Assembly (NCBI GenBank): GCA_002067405.1
Contig: MVRP01000024.1
Coordinates: 1-36,121, forward strand
DNA length: 36,121 bases
Direction of reading: 5' to 3'
Source: Syntrophorhabdaceae bacterium PtaU1.Bin034
Lineage (GTDB): Bacteria > Desulfobacterota_G > Syntrophorhabdia > Syntrophorhabdales > WCHB1-27
Position numbers and translations under genes: made by a program. Below, one piece after another: positions 1 to 8,759 of this stretch (the stretch's first letter is position 1; each line of letters opens with the position of its first letter). The notes below the pieces were generated by a model. The model was not told the DNA's origin. It did not search any database and saw only the letters and a program-made list of their open reading frames with translations.

Positions 1-156
1 GGCCGGATCTACGAAAGCCTCTATCTGTGCAGGAGATGGCCGGGGAACACGGATGCCGCCCTCAGCATCGAACAGGCAAATAGGAACGATTTCTTCAAGG
101 ATAAGGTCAGGACCGATGAAATCCTTGCGAGGCAGAGACTCAATCAAGGAGAATGA
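1..156 (+). CDS. C-terminal fragment of an unrecognised protein
   Basis: The open frame runs in from the left edge and stops at TGA 154-156, giving 51 residues that end in RQRLNQGE. The tail is hydrophilic and rich in Asp, Arg and Lys, with no membrane segment. I do not recognise the family from this piece. Its stop overlaps the first ATG of the next gene (ATGA at 153-156), so the two are probably co-transcribed and translationally coupled. The coding frame is supported only by its openness and this overlap. Confidence 0.55.
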   Translation, partial: GRIYESLYLCRRWPGNTDAALSIEQANRNDFFKDKVRTDEILARQRLNQGE

Positions 157-1181
157 TCCTGACTATGGAAACAGTGCGGCTCCTCGAACAGAAAACGTAC
201 GCCCTGTTCAACGGCAGTAACGGCACGCATATCCTGTCGGCCCTTTGCCGGGACCTGCTCGATCAACAGAAAAAGACGTGGTCCGACTGCCGGAAGGGAT
301 ACGAATCGCTCGCGCACGTGAAGGAGCGGCGCATCAACTACACCGGCTTTTCCGTCTCCCTCCAGCATAACCCCGGAAGAATCAAAAGCACGGTGGCTCA
401 TGTTGATAAAGCCGCTATAGGTGCCCGGCCCTGCTTCCTCTGCCTCGGTAACCTTCCGCAAGACCAGAAAGGCATTCTCTACCGCAACAAATACCTGATC
501 CTCCCCAATCCCATGCCCGTGTTCGATTGTCATTTCACCATTTCTTCGATCCATCATCGCCCCCAGGCAATAGCCGGGAATACCGCTCACCTTCTTCGGT
601 TGATGGCAGATTTCGGCGATTCCTGGACAATACTTTATAACGGCCCGAGATGCGGCGCTTCCGCGCCGGACCATTTGCATTTCCAGGCGGTATTGTCAGG
701 GCTGATGCCCATCGAGAAAGAAGCACGGGACGTACAGAGACACTATCAGATTGTGCGGGTTGAAGGTGCGACGGTCTACCGGTTGAGCCGTGTGGGGAGA
801 GAAGTGGTAATCCTGGAAGCAGATGAAGACGACCTCGGGGCCATGGTTGCGGCTTTTGAAGGCTTCCTCAAAGCCCTCAAAACCATTCTTTCGACCGATG
901 AAGAGCCGATGATGAGCATTGCAGGTGTGCACGAAAAAGGAAAATGGCGCATCATGGTCTTTCCCCGGGCGAAACACCGTCCCGAGGCATTTTTTCGAAC
1001 AGGGGGCGAGAGGGTCGTTATCAGTCCGGCCGTCATTGAAATGGGTGGTGTTCTCGTCGCCCCCCTTGAGAAAGACTTCGAGCGGCTTACTGCGACGGAT
1101 GTGGAAGGCATTTACCGGGAGGTATCCCTGGATGGAAAGACGGTTGAGCGTGCTTTGAAAACGCTTTCGCAGTCACTATAG
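153..1181 (+). CDS. DUF4922 family, HIT-like nucleotidyl transferase/phosphorylase
   Basis: The protein has 342 residues. It carries a HIT-type catalytic signature His174-Leu-His176-Phe-Gln178 in the context [11 protein letters not shown], and an upstream Cys-Phe-Leu-Cys pair (Cys94, Cys97) that could bind metal. This matches the bacterial DUF4922 group, related to GalT/Ap4A phosphorylase and plant VTC2 GDP-L-galactose phosphorylase enzymes. HIT-like enzymes attack a nucleotide alpha-phosphate through the central histidine, so a sugar-nucleotide or dinucleotide phosphorylase role is likely, but the substrate is unknown. The start could be ATG 153, which overlaps the preceding stop, or ATG 165. 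The AAGGAG at 145-150 is too close to the first and rather far from the second. No signal peptide is seen, so it should be cytoplasmic. Confidence 0.7.
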   Translation: MILTMETVRLLEQKTYALFNGSNGTHILSALCRDLLDQQKKTWSDCRKGYESLAHVKERRINYTGFSVSLQHNPGRIKSTVAHVDKAAIGARPCFLCLGNLPQDQKGILYRNKYLILPNPMPVFDCHFTISSIHHRPQAIAGNTAHLLRLMADFGDSWTILYNGPRCGASAPDHLHFQAVLSGLMPIEKEARDVQRHYQIVRVEGATVYRLSRVGREVVILEADEDDLGAMVAAFEGFLKALKTILSTDEEPMMSIAGVHEKGKWRIMVFPRAKHRPEAFFRTGGERVVISPAVIEMGGVLVAPLEKDFERLTATDVEGIYREVSLDGKTVERALKTLSQSL

Positions 1182-1223
1182 CAATAAGCAATAGACATTG
1201 ATGAAGATCGTAGGTTATTGAGA

Positions 1224-2135
1224 TTAGCCCCGGACAGGCGGGCCTTGCAGCGTCACCTCGCCGGCTCGCCCCCGTACCTGTCCGTAGATGCAGTCGCAGA
1301 CAGGAATATCCGCCTCCGGCTTCAATCCGGATGCAATATCGGCGAGCCTCTCGAAGCGGTAGGTGCGGTCAAGGGATTGCTCGATGAAAGAAGCGAGGAA
1401 GGCCGTCCAGCGGTTGCCTTCGAGCTCGGTATGGACGGAGATGACGTTGATGCCGTCTTTGAGACAGCGTGCAAAATAGCTCGCCAGGGATTTCTGGTCA
1501 TTCCCTTCGAGACCCACCATTTCATCAAGGGTAGGAAGGGTTGAAGGAAGCTGTATCACGTTGAACGTCCTCCCACCCATCCTGGGGAAAAAAGGCGTCT
1601 CGCCCCTCGTGTCACTGCTGTGGATGAAGCCTTGTTCTTCAAAGAAAGCGAGGGCGTGGGAGTTGATCATCCATCCGGGGGCCGCGAACGAGCGAGGTTT
1701 CTCTCCGACTATCTCCTGGTAAACGTCGACAGCCTTCCGCAGGGTTTTTTCGGTCTTCTCCCGGTCCATGTGCTTGATGTGGTCATGCCAGTAAACATGG
1801 TCGAGGCCGTGAATGCCAAGCTCGTGGCCGCGCGCCCTTATCTCGTGCAGGAGCTTCCTGTGCCCCCTGGCGATTTCGGGACCGGGGAGGAGCAGCCCTC
1901 TCATGAGGGTCTTCACGCCATATGTTTCGAGCACCCCGACCCGCTGCGCCTTCGATACGAACCCGGGTCTGGTGAAGACCCTTTTTATGGTCCAGCCCGT
2001 GTGGTCCTTGCCCATGGGGACAAAGAAGCTGGCACGAACGTGGTATTTTTCAAAAAGGGCGAGCAGGCGGGGAACACCGTGCTTCATGCCCTCGAAGGTG
2101 TCCACATCGACCTTGAGCCCTATGGTTTTGTGCAT
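1224..2135 (-). CDS. arnD: ArnD, deformylase of undecaprenyl-phosphate Ara4FN
   Basis: This 303-residue polysaccharide-deacetylase-like protein (E. coli ArnD has about 300) opens with IGLKVDVDTFEGMKHGVP and contains the family's HGLDHVYWHDH metal/active-site region around residues 107-117 and FAAPGWM near 150. ArnD removes the formyl group from undecaprenyl-phosphate-L-Ara4FN on the inner membrane, giving the Ara4N donor used by ArnT. It is the last gene of the minus-strand arn cluster and lies 112 bases after the arnA decarboxylase half, with an inverted repeat between. No strong ribosome site is seen before ATG 2135. Family assignment is firm from full-length similarity and context. Confidence 0.9.
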   Translation of the reverse strand: MHKTIGLKVDVDTFEGMKHGVPRLLALFEKYHVRASFFVPMGKDHTGWTIKRVFTRPGFVSKAQRVGVLETYGVKTLMRGLLLPGPEIARGHRKLLHEIRARGHELGIHGLDHVYWHDHIKHMDREKTEKTLRKAVDVYQEIVGEKPRSFAAPGWMINSHALAFFEEQGFIHSSDTRGETPFFPRMGGRTFNVIQLPSTLPTLDEMVGLEGNDQKSLASYFARCLKDGINVISVHTELEGNRWTAFLASFIEQSLDRTYRFERLADIASGLKPEADIPVCDCIYGQVRGRAGEVTLQGPPVRG

Positions 2136-2175
2136 GGCTGCGCGGTCCCCAAATGACGGTTAAAGGCAGTTGAGT

Positions 2176-2253
2176 GGGTGAGGAACAGTTGGGTAAAGAA
2201 AAACAGAGAACGCGTCGATAGGTCTCACAACCTCACTCAACTGTTCCTCACCC
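2176..2253. repeat. Inverted repeat in the arnA-arnD gap
   Basis: GGGTGAGGAACAGTTG at 2176-2191 is the exact reverse complement of CAACTGTTCCTCACCC at 2238-2253, a 16-bp arm with a 46-base loop. The right arm overlaps the stop codon of the arnA decarboxylase gene. In RNA it would form a stem between two arn genes, possibly slowing 3' decay or attenuating arnD. There is no U-tract beside it, so it does not look like a simple terminator. Confidence 0.5.
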
Positions 2254-3261
2254 CAGATAGTACTCTACTGTTTTGCGAAGCGCGGTGTCGAGGTCGACCA
2301 CAGGCTCCCATCCGAGTATCTCCCTTGCCTTCTTAATGGAGGGCACGCGGCGGTTGATGTCCTGATATCCCTTTCCGTAAAACTCCTTGGAGGATACCTC
2401 TATGATTTCCGGCAGTTCTCTGTGGCCGTTGCCCGGATAGCTCATGAATATATCCCGCAGCTTATATGCCAGATCCCTGATGGTCGCCTCGTTGCGCGGG
2501 TTGCCTATATTGAATATCTGCCCGTTACAGACATCGTTTTTGTTCTCGATGATTTTCATCAGGCCGCTGATGCCGTCGTCCACGTAGGTGAAGCATCTCT
2601 TTTGGTCGCCGCCGTCAACGAGGCGGATCACGTCGCCATGGATAAGGCTCGAAATGAACTGGGTCACTACCCGGGAACTGCCTTCCTTTTCCGGTTCGAG
2701 CGTGAGATCATCGAGCTTCGGGCCGATCCAGTTGAAAGGCCGGAAGAGCGTGAAACGAAGGCCTTTCTGGAACCCGTACGCCCATATAACCCGGTCGAGG
2801 AGCTGTTTCGAGATGCTGTAAATCCAGCGCTGCTTGTTGATCGGTCCAACCACAAGCCGGCTTTCATCTTCGTCAAATTCCTCATCGGTGCACATACCGT
2901 AGACTTCCGATGTGGAGGGGAAGATCAATCGCTTGTTGTACTTCTCGCAGAGGCGCACGATCTTCAGATTCTCTTCGAAATCGAGGCCGAACACCCTGAG
3001 CGGCTCCCTCACGTAAGTGGCGGGCGTCGCGATGGCCACGAGGGGAAGCACGACATCGCATTTCTTCACGTGGTATTCGATCCATTCCTTGTTGATGGAA
3101 ATATCGCCTTCCACAAAGTGAAAACACCTGTTTCCATGGCACTTGTCCAGCTTGTCGTCCCGGATGTCCATACCGTAGACTTCCCAGTCCGTATTCTCCA
3201 AAATCCGGGTAGCAAGACTATTGCCGATGAACCCGTTAACACCAAGTATCAATATCCTCAA
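2248..3261 (-). CDS. arnA: UDP-glucuronate decarboxylase half of ArnA (separate gene)
   Basis: The 337 residues match the C-terminal dehydrogenase/decarboxylase domain of bifunctional ArnA nearly end to end. The N-terminus [19 protein letters not shown] is the NAD Rossmann motif, and [29 protein letters not shown] (Tyr-x3-Lys) and [10 protein letters not shown] follow in the usual order. It oxidises and decarboxylates UDP-GlcA to UDP-Ara4-keto-pentose. The start is TTG 3261, with AGGAGG about seven bases upstream. The start overlaps the stop of the formyltransferase gene (TTGA), so the two halves of ArnA are made from coupled, separate frames. Confidence 0.92.
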   Translation of the reverse strand: MRILILGVNGFIGNSLATRILENTDWEVYGMDIRDDKLDKCHGNRCFHFVEGDISINKEWIEYHVKKCDVVLPLVAIATPATYVREPLRVFGLDFEENLKIVRLCEKYNKRLIFPSTSEVYGMCTDEEFDEDESRLVVGPINKQRWIYSISKQLLDRVIWAYGFQKGLRFTLFRPFNWIGPKLDDLTLEPEKEGSSRVVTQFISSLIHGDVIRLVDGGDQKRCFTYVDDGISGLMKIIENKNDVCNGQIFNIGNPRNEATIRDLAYKLRDIFMSYPGNGHRELPEIIEVSSKEFYGKGYQDINRRVPSIKKAREILGWEPVVDLDTALRKTVEYYLG

Positions 3262-4178
3262 AACGTACCTCCTAAAGACTTCTTCGTAAGATTATGGAAG
3301 GCCAGAAAGGTCTCCGCATTCATTTCATCTTCGCCTTCCAGCTGAAGGGAAGTGATATTCAAAAGGCCCTGTCCAGCCTTAACGAGAAGGGGGTCTGTCG
3401 ACACCACGGCCCCGCCGGCACCTTCCGCCGAACCGTCGACAGGGAGCGCCTTCCAGATGAAAAGCTTTTTACCGTCCAGGAAAGTATAGGCGCCCGGATA
3501 AGGGTGGGTGACTGCCCTGACGAGATTGTAAATGGTTTTTGCGCTTTTCCCCCAGTCGATGATGCCATCCTCCGGCTTTCGGCCCCCGTAATATGACGAA
3601 GGACCTATCTGGGACTTCCTCTCGAATGTCCCCGATTCAAGAAGGGGCATTACCTCCCGGATGAGCGACCGGGCAGCGGAAGCGAGCTTTAAGGCAAGAC
3701 TTCCGGCGGTATCATCGAAGGTGATCTTTACCTCTTTCTGGGCCACGATGTCGCCTGCATCCGGCTTCACTTCCATGAGGTGGAGGGTAAGCCCCGTCCT
3801 GTCTTCTCCTTCTATGAGTACCCAGTTGACCGGACACCGGCCGCGGAACTTCGGCAGGAGGGAACCGTGAAGGTTCATGGGGGCAATTTTCGGAATATCG
3901 AGAATTTCCTTGGGAAGCATGTTCCGGTAGTAAAAGGAAAAAAGGTAATCAGGCCCGAATTCCCTTATTCGTTCGACCCACACGGGATCCCGCAGGGTTT
4001 CGGGATCGAATACGGGAATATTGTGTTCTACGGCAAGGATCCGGGGCGTGCGAAACCATATCTCTTCCCGTGGATCGTCCTTGTGGGTAAAAAGGGCGGT
4101 TATCTCGATCTTGCTTTTCAGCAGTTCCTCGAGGCACACGTATCCTATTTCGTGGTAGGCAAGAACGACTGCCCTCAC
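3258..4178 (-). CDS. arnA: UDP-Ara4N formyltransferase half of ArnA (separate gene)
   Basis: The 306 residues correspond to the N-terminal formyltransferase domain of ArnA, which transfers formyl from 10-formyl-THF to UDP-L-Ara4N. The family core is visible: [14 protein letters not shown], then the catalytic stretch [19 protein letters not shown] (Asn, His) near residues 101-119, then the conserved Asp in [13 protein letters not shown]-terminal OB-fold-like part follows. The start is GTG 4178 with GGGAG five bases upstream, and it overlaps the arnC stop (GTGA). It ends by overlapping the decarboxylase gene by four bases. Enterobacterial ArnA is one fused chain of about 660 residues; here it is split. 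Confidence 0.92.
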   Translation of the reverse strand: MRAVVLAYHEIGYVCLEELLKSKIEITALFTHKDDPREEIWFRTPRILAVEHNIPVFDPETLRDPVWVERIREFGPDYLFSFYYRNMLPKEILDIPKIAPMNLHGSLLPKFRGRCPVNWVLIEGEDRTGLTLHLMEVKPDAGDIVAQKEVKITFDDTAGSLALKLASAARSLIREVMPLLESGTFERKSQIGPSSYYGGRKPEDGIIDWGKSAKTIYNLVRAVTHPYPGAYTFLDGKKLFIWKALPVDGSAEGAGGAVVSTDPLLVKAGQGLLNITSLQLEGEDEMNAETFLAFHNLTKKSLGGTF

Positions 4179-5104
4179 AGGAACTCCCTTTTTACTATGA
4201 ACCGGGGCCTTCTCCTTACCTCCTGGAAAATCCTCCCGATATATTCTCCGATGATCCCGAGGGCAAAAATCTGGATGCCCAGAAAGAAAAAGAGGATGGC
4301 AAAAAGCGTGAAGAGCCCTTCCGATTCAGGGCCTATTATGAAGCGTCTTGCGAGCAGGAATACGGCGAACCCGAGACCTACGACGGCGATGATGACCCCG
4401 AAGATGCCGATGAACTGGATCGGCAGGAGCGAAAAACCCGTCATGAGGTCGAAGTTGAGCCGCAGGAGGCGGAAAAGGCCGTATTTGGATACGCCTCTCT
4501 TCCGTTCTTCATGGCCGACCTCTATTTCGACGATCCGTTTCGCGTAGGTATTTGCGAGGGCAGGGATAAAACTCGACGATTCCTGGCACAGGTTGATGGA
4601 GTCGATAACGTTGCGGCTGTAAGCCCTGAGCATGCAGCCGTAATCCCGGAGCTTTGCGCCCACGAGCCGGGAGGTGATCTTGTTGACGACCCACGAAGGC
4701 CAGCGGCGGAAGATCGAATCCTGCCTGCCTTTTCTGTAGGTCGCCACCACATCGTAGCCCTGTTCTGCCTTCTCGACGAGCCGCGGAATCTCTTCGGGAG
4801 GATTCTGCAAGTCGGCATCGATAGTAACCATTATGTTGCCCTGAGCCCGTTCGAAGCCGGCAAAAAGGGCCATGTGCTGTCCGTAATTCCTGTTGAACTC
4901 GATGATCTTGACGCGGCGGTCCTTCTCCCGGTATCCCTCGATCATTTGCTGGGTGCGGTCGGTGCTCCCGTCGTTGATATAGATGATCTCGTACGTCTTT
5001 CCCATCGATTGAAGCGTCTTGGTCAACCGTTCGTTCAGCTCTTCAAGAGACTCCTCCTCATTAAGAACAGGCACGAGAACCGAAATATCTACCTTATCCC
5101 CCAT
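4175..5104 (-). CDS. arnC: ArnC, undecaprenyl-phosphate Ara4FN transferase
   Basis: This is a GT2 glycosyltransferase of 309 residues. It begins VDISVLVPVLNEEESLEEL, has the acidic metal site in TIDADLQNPPEEIP and the INDGSTD motif, and ends with two strong membrane helices (about residues 230-255 and 265-290). ArnC moves Ara4FN from UDP to undecaprenyl phosphate at the cytoplasmic face. The ATG start at 5104 has GAGGAG just upstream and overlaps the 3' end of arnT by 11 bases. Other dolichol-phosphate-mannose-synthase-like GT2 enzymes look similar, but the arn neighbours on both sides make ArnC the best call. Confidence 0.9.
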   Translation of the reverse strand: MGDKVDISVLVPVLNEEESLEELNERLTKTLQSMGKTYEIIYINDGSTDRTQQMIEGYREKDRRVKIIEFNRNYGQHMALFAGFERAQGNIMVTIDADLQNPPEEIPRLVEKAEQGYDVVATYRKGRQDSIFRRWPSWVVNKITSRLVGAKLRDYGCMLRAYSRNVIDSINLCQESSSFIPALANTYAKRIVEIEVGHEERKRGVSKYGLFRLLRLNFDLMTGFSLLPIQFIGIFGVIIAVVGLGFAVFLLARRFIIGPESEGLFTLFAILFFFLGIQIFALGIIGEYIGRIFQEVRRRPRFIVKREFL

Positions 5105-6635
5105 CTCTCCTCACGAAAATAACGTAATCGTCCTTATCGTAGCTTATTCTCTTGGCCGAAGAGAAATAACGTTCGAACTGATTTGTGATGTCCGGCTTGT
5201 CTTCGACGATCAGTATTATATCATCTTTTTGAAGCGCAATATCTGCCGGGTTCCTGAGCATCTGTATTGGCCTGCCCAGGTAGTGGATCAATGAAGCCGA
5301 ATTAAAGCCGAACGTATAGATCGGGGTAGTCCTGGGTACGTCTTTCAGTTCCTTCGTCACGAGGTGCACGGATTTGTAGCTGCGGTCTGCGGCCGGCATG
5401 TAAAAAGCATGGTTGAAGAAACCGAGAAGAACGAGATAGATGAATAAGGCGAGAAAACTCTTCTCGGGGACCTTCTTGAGGACCGAAAGCACGAAGGCAA
5501 GGCCGCACAAAACGAGGACACCGACAAGTATGGCCGGAACGATGATATCATGACCGAACATTTCCCTTAAAATAGGCACGCGGGGTATGGCGGGAAACAA
5601 AAACAGCGGCAATATTGTGATTATGGTGCCAAAAATGCACAGGAGCGCGGCCGTCCATCTCTTCTCCACGAGCACGTACCACCGTTCCTTGAGGTAGATT
5701 CCCACAAGGAGCGCACAGGCGGGGTAGCAGGAAAGGAGGTAGATGGCACGCTTGCTCTTCGAGATTTCGAAAAAGATGAACGTGAAGAGAAACCAGATGA
5801 GGGGGAGCCAGAGCCGTCTCCGGTAAGCAAAGAAGGTTGCGAAGGGCAGCGCGATGCTCCACGGCAGGAAGTTCACGAAAAGTTTATGGAAGTAGTAGGT
5901 AAAAGGTTCTATGTGGTCGAAGCCGGTGGTATACCGGGTGATATTCTGGCGCAGCAGGAACTCGTCGGTATAAGCTTTTCCCGCCAGGATGAACCAGATC
6001 GAGGCAACGGCAAGCGAAAGGAGAACGCCGGCCGTCATGGGAAAGAACATGTTCCGAAGACGCCTCGTGGCAAGGCAATAGAGAAAAAGAACGGCAACGG
6101 GAATAACCAGTCCGGCAGGGCCTTTCGTGAGAATGGCGAATGCACAGGGCAGGAGGGCAATCGGCAGCAGCCATTTCTTCTCCTTCTCGAGGGCAAAGTA
6201 ACCGAGAAATATGCTGAGACCGATAAAGAAGGCGAAGGTCATATCCATGACCGATTCACGGGCATTGCCGAGAAACTGAAAATTGGTCGCCAAAATGAGT
6301 GCCGAGAGAAAGCCCGAGACTTCGTGGTCGAGCCTTCTTCCAAGCCAATAGGTCAAAAGGAGAAGAAGGGTGGCTGCGACTGCTGAGGGGAATCGCGATG
6401 AGAATTCATTGAGCTTTCCCGTCACCTTCGCCGTGAGAACAATGAGCCACGAGTAAAGAGGCGGTTTCTCAAGGTAAGGTAGCCCGTTGAGATAAGGCCG
6501 CACGTAATCGCCACGGTCGATCATCTCCTGAGCCATTATGACCTGCCTCGGCTCATCAGGGTCCCAGAGGGAGATGCTACCAAGTCCGTGAACAAAAAGG
6601 ATATAGGCAAGAACGAGAATTACAGCGGTTCTCAT
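5094..6635 (-). CDS. arnT: ArnT-like lipid A aminoarabinose transferase (GT39/PMT family)
   Basis: This is a polytopic membrane protein of 513 residues, close to E. coli ArnT (about 550). The first periplasmic loop carries WDPDEPRQVIMAQEM with the conserved acidic pair of PMT/GT39 enzymes, followed by YLEKPPLYSW. About a dozen hydrophobic helices run to residue ~415, then a soluble C-terminal domain. It would move L-Ara4N from undecaprenyl phosphate to lipid A phosphates on the periplasmic side, lowering negative charge and sensitivity to cationic peptides. It is the first gene of the cluster. The start ATG 6635 has no Shine-Dalgarno and lies only about seven bases from the predicted transcription start. 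Exact acceptor specificity is inferred from context. Confidence 0.85.
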   Translation of the reverse strand: MRTAVILVLAYILFVHGLGSISLWDPDEPRQVIMAQEMIDRGDYVRPYLNGLPYLEKPPLYSWLIVLTAKVTGKLNEFSSRFPSAVAATLLLLLTYWLGRRLDHEVSGFLSALILATNFQFLGNARESVMDMTFAFFIGLSIFLGYFALEKEKKWLLPIALLPCAFAILTKGPAGLVIPVAVLFLYCLATRRLRNMFFPMTAGVLLSLAVASIWFILAGKAYTDEFLLRQNITRYTTGFDHIEPFTYYFHKLFVNFLPWSIALPFATFFAYRRRLWLPLIWFLFTFIFFEISKSKRAIYLLSCYPACALLVGIYLKERWYVLVEKRWTAALLCIFGTIITILPLFLFPAIPRVPILREMFGHDIIVPAILVGVLVLCGLAFVLSVLKKVPEKSFLALFIYLVLLGFFNHAFYMPAADRSYKSVHLVTKELKDVPRTTPIYTFGFNSASLIHYLGRPIQMLRNPADIALQKDDIILIVEDKPDITNQFERYFSSAKRISYDKDDYVIFVRRDGG

Positions 6636-6648
6636 GCAAAATCAGGAA

Positions 6649-6677
6649 TTTATATGCCACTATAGGATATTTTTCAA
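6649..6677 (-). promoter_or_regulatory. Sigma70-type promoter of the arn cluster
   Basis: On the minus strand TTGAAA (6677-6672), a 17-base spacer and TATAAA (6654-6649) form a near-consensus promoter. Transcription would begin near 6642, leaving only about seven bases before the arnT ATG at 6635, which has no Shine-Dalgarno. The arnT message may be leaderless or nearly so. Confidence 0.6.
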
Positions 6678-6729
6678 GTTATTTTTCACGGGCGGCCGGG
6701 GACCGGGAATAGCAGGGCTTTCCGGGCGG

Positions 6730-6758
6730 TTGACATTTCTGTCCGGATACAATAAACT
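6730..6758 (+). promoter_or_regulatory. Promoter upstream of the ilv operon
   Basis: TTGACA at 6730-6735, a 17-base spacer and TAAACT at 6753-6758 read towards the DUF465-ilvBNC genes. A second TTGACA at 6815-6820 lies closer to the first gene but its best -10 (TATACC at 6836-6841) is only 15 bases away, so the first site is preferred. Confidence 0.45.
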
Positions 6759-6768
6759 AATTGTATCC
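6745..6768. promoter_or_regulatory. Palindromic operator-like site over the ilv promoter
   Basis: GGATACAAT at 6745-6753 and ATTGTATCC at 6760-6768 form a perfect 9-bp dyad with a six-base centre. It covers the -10 of the preceding promoter, the right geometry for a repressor site. The TTGTAT half-site resembles those used by some GntR-type regulators, but the actual regulator is unknown. Confidence 0.45.
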
Positions 6769-6857
6769 AAGAAAGCACAAAGGACGGTGGATATTCGTTT
6801 TATTGTTCTACCGTTTGACATTTTTCTTCATATTTTATACCATCTATAGCCATATCC

Positions 6858-7061
6858 ATGGGAAAAGCTGAGACAAACCAGGACCTCTACACTGCTGCAA
6901 TGGGTCTTCACGCTTCCTTTGACAGAAGGCTCAGGATGCTGCTTAAGAAATCTTTTTTGTCCGAGGATGAAGAACTCGAGATGGCGGTGTTGAAGAAAAA
7001 GAAACTTTTCTACAAGGATATCATGGAAGGGCTCAAAGAGGAGAAACAAGGATCGAGATGA
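6858..7061 (+). CDS. Small DUF465 (YdcH-like) helical protein
   Basis: The 67 residues are highly charged and helical, with [23 protein letters not shown] matching the DUF465/YdcH pattern of an acidic stretch followed by LKKxKLxxKD. The family has no defined biochemical role and is thought to form short coiled coils. There is no clear Shine-Dalgarno before ATG 6858. The stop overlaps the ilvB start (ATGA at 7058-7061), so ilvB translation is probably coupled to this gene. This may be a leader cistron for the acetolactate synthase operon. Confidence 0.65.
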   Translation: MGKAETNQDLYTAAMGLHASFDRRLRMLLKKSFLSEDEELEMAVLKKKKLFYKDIMEGLKEEKQGSR

Positions 7062-8749
7062 AAAAAACCGGCGCTCAGATATTCGTGGAATCATTAAAAA
7101 TGGAGGGGGTGGACACCCTCTTCTGCTATCCCGGGGGCGCGGTCCTCAACATAACGGATGCCCTGTACTATTCGGACATCAAACAGATACTGGTGAGACA
7201 TGAGCAGGCGGCGGTCCACGCAGCCGACGGCTATGCGCGGACAACGGGCCGGGTGGGTGTATGCCTTGTCACCTCCGGACCGGGAGCCACAAACACCGTA
7301 ACGGGAATTGCGACTGCCTATATGGACTCGGTGCCGATCGTCGTTTTCTCCGGGCAGGTAAACACTGCGCTCATCGGCAACGATGCCTTCCAGGAAGCTG
7401 ATATAGTGGGCATTACGAGGCCGTGCACCAAGCACAATTATCTTGTGAAGGACGTCCGCGAAATGACACGTATCATAAAAGAGGCCTTCTATATTGCCAA
7501 ATCCGGACGACCTGGACCGGTGCTCATAGACATTCCCAAGGATGTGTCTGCGGCGCTCGCCGAGTTCAAGTATCCCGAGAAGGTGAACGTAAAGGGTTAC
7601 CAGCCGACATATATGGGGCATCCGGGCCAGATAAAAAAGGCAATGAAGCTGATTGCCGCATCGAAGAGGCCTGTGCTCTACACGGGTGGCGGCATCATCA
7701 GCTCGAACGCGTCGAAGGAATTAAAGGCCTTTGCGGAAAAGTTGTCCATTCCTGTGACAAGCACGCTCATGGGCCTCGGCGGTTTTCCCGGCAATCATCC
7801 CCAGTTCCTCGGCATGCTGGGCATGCACGGCACCTACGCGGCAAATATGACGATTACAAATTCCGATGTGATCATTGCGATTGGTGCCCGCTTTGATGAC
7901 AGGGCGACGGGAAAGGTTGACGAGTTCGCTCCCCATGCAAGGATCATCCACATAGACATCGATCCGACATCCATCAGCAAGAATATAAAGGTTGACATAC
8001 CCATTGTCGGCGACTGCCGGAATGTCCTCAGGAAGATGCTGCAGGTAGCCGAAGAAGAGGGAGAAGCCTTTCAGGATTACAGCCGCCAGGTAGGCGACTG
8101 GCTGGCCCAGGTGCAGGAATGGAAGACAAAATGTCCCTTGAACTACTCCCGGAACGGCACGCTCAAGCCCCAGTACGTGATCGAGAGGATTTGCGAGCTG
8201 ACCAAAGGGAAAGCGATCATCTCGACTGAAGTGGGCCAGAACCAGATGTGGACAGCCCAGTTTTACAAGGTCCTCGAGCCGAGGCACCTCATCACGTCGG
8301 GTGGATTGGGCACGATGGGCTACGGCTTTCCGGCGAGCATCGGCGCCCAGGTCGCCTATCCTGACCAGCTCGTGATCGACATAGCCGGCGACGGAAGCAT
8401 ACAGATGAACATCCAGGAGCTTGCGACAGCCGTTCAGTACGGCCTGCCGGTGAAGATCGTGATCCTGAATAACGGCTGTCTGGGGATGGTGCGGCAGTGG
8501 CAGGAGCTTTTCTATGAAAGGCGTTATGCTATTTCCAGGCTGGAGTGCCTGCCGAACTTCGTAAAGCTTGCCGAAGCGTACGGCGCAACAGGATACGAGA
8601 TAGAGCATGAAAACGAAGTGGACAGAGTGCTGAAGAAGGCTTTTGCCAACGGAAAACCGACCTTGATAGATGTGCATGTGAGCCCTGAGGAAGGGGTTTA
8701 TCCTATCGTTCCCGCCGGTGCGCCTCTCCGGGACATGCTTCTTGTGTAG
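7058..8749 (+). CDS. ilvB: Acetolactate synthase large (catalytic) subunit
   Basis: The 563-residue ThDP enzyme condenses pyruvate to 2-acetolactate, or pyruvate plus 2-ketobutyrate to acetohydroxybutyrate, the first shared step to valine, leucine and isoleucine. The activating glutamate lies in [16 protein letters not shown] (about residue 50). The ThDP/Mg motif is [16 protein letters not shown] ending in ILNN near residues 447-474, with the typical [14 protein letters not shown] just before. A central FAD domain with [11 protein letters not shown] is present. The start ATG overlaps the DUF465 stop, and the regulatory subunit gene follows within eleven bases. Length and motifs are standard. 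Confidence 0.96.
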   Translation: MKKTGAQIFVESLKMEGVDTLFCYPGGAVLNITDALYYSDIKQILVRHEQAAVHAADGYARTTGRVGVCLVTSGPGATNTVTGIATAYMDSVPIVVFSGQVNTALIGNDAFQEADIVGITRPCTKHNYLVKDVREMTRIIKEAFYIAKSGRPGPVLIDIPKDVSAALAEFKYPEKVNVKGYQPTYMGHPGQIKKAMKLIAASKRPVLYTGGGIISSNASKELKAFAEKLSIPVTSTLMGLGGFPGNHPQFLGMLGMHGTYAANMTITNSDVIIAIGARFDDRATGKVDEFAPHARIIHIDIDPTSISKNIKVDIPIVGDCRNVLRKMLQVAEEEGEAFQDYSRQVGDWLAQVQEWKTKCPLNYSRNGTLKPQYVIERICELTKGKAIISTEVGQNQMWTAQFYKVLEPRHLITSGGLGTMGYGFPASIGAQVAYPDQLVIDIAGDGSIQMNIQELATAVQYGLPVKIVILNNGCLGMVRQWQELFYERRYAISRLECLPNFVKLAEAYGATGYEIEHENEVDRVLKKAFANGKPTLIDVHVSPEEGVYPIVPAGAPLRDMLLV

Positions 8750-8759
8750 GGGGGAAAAG

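Noticed and set aside
3780..4547. A 255-codon frame antisense to the arn genes
   Set aside because: Fully covered by arnA and arnC coding sequence, with low-complexity Lys/Arg content and no recognisable domain.
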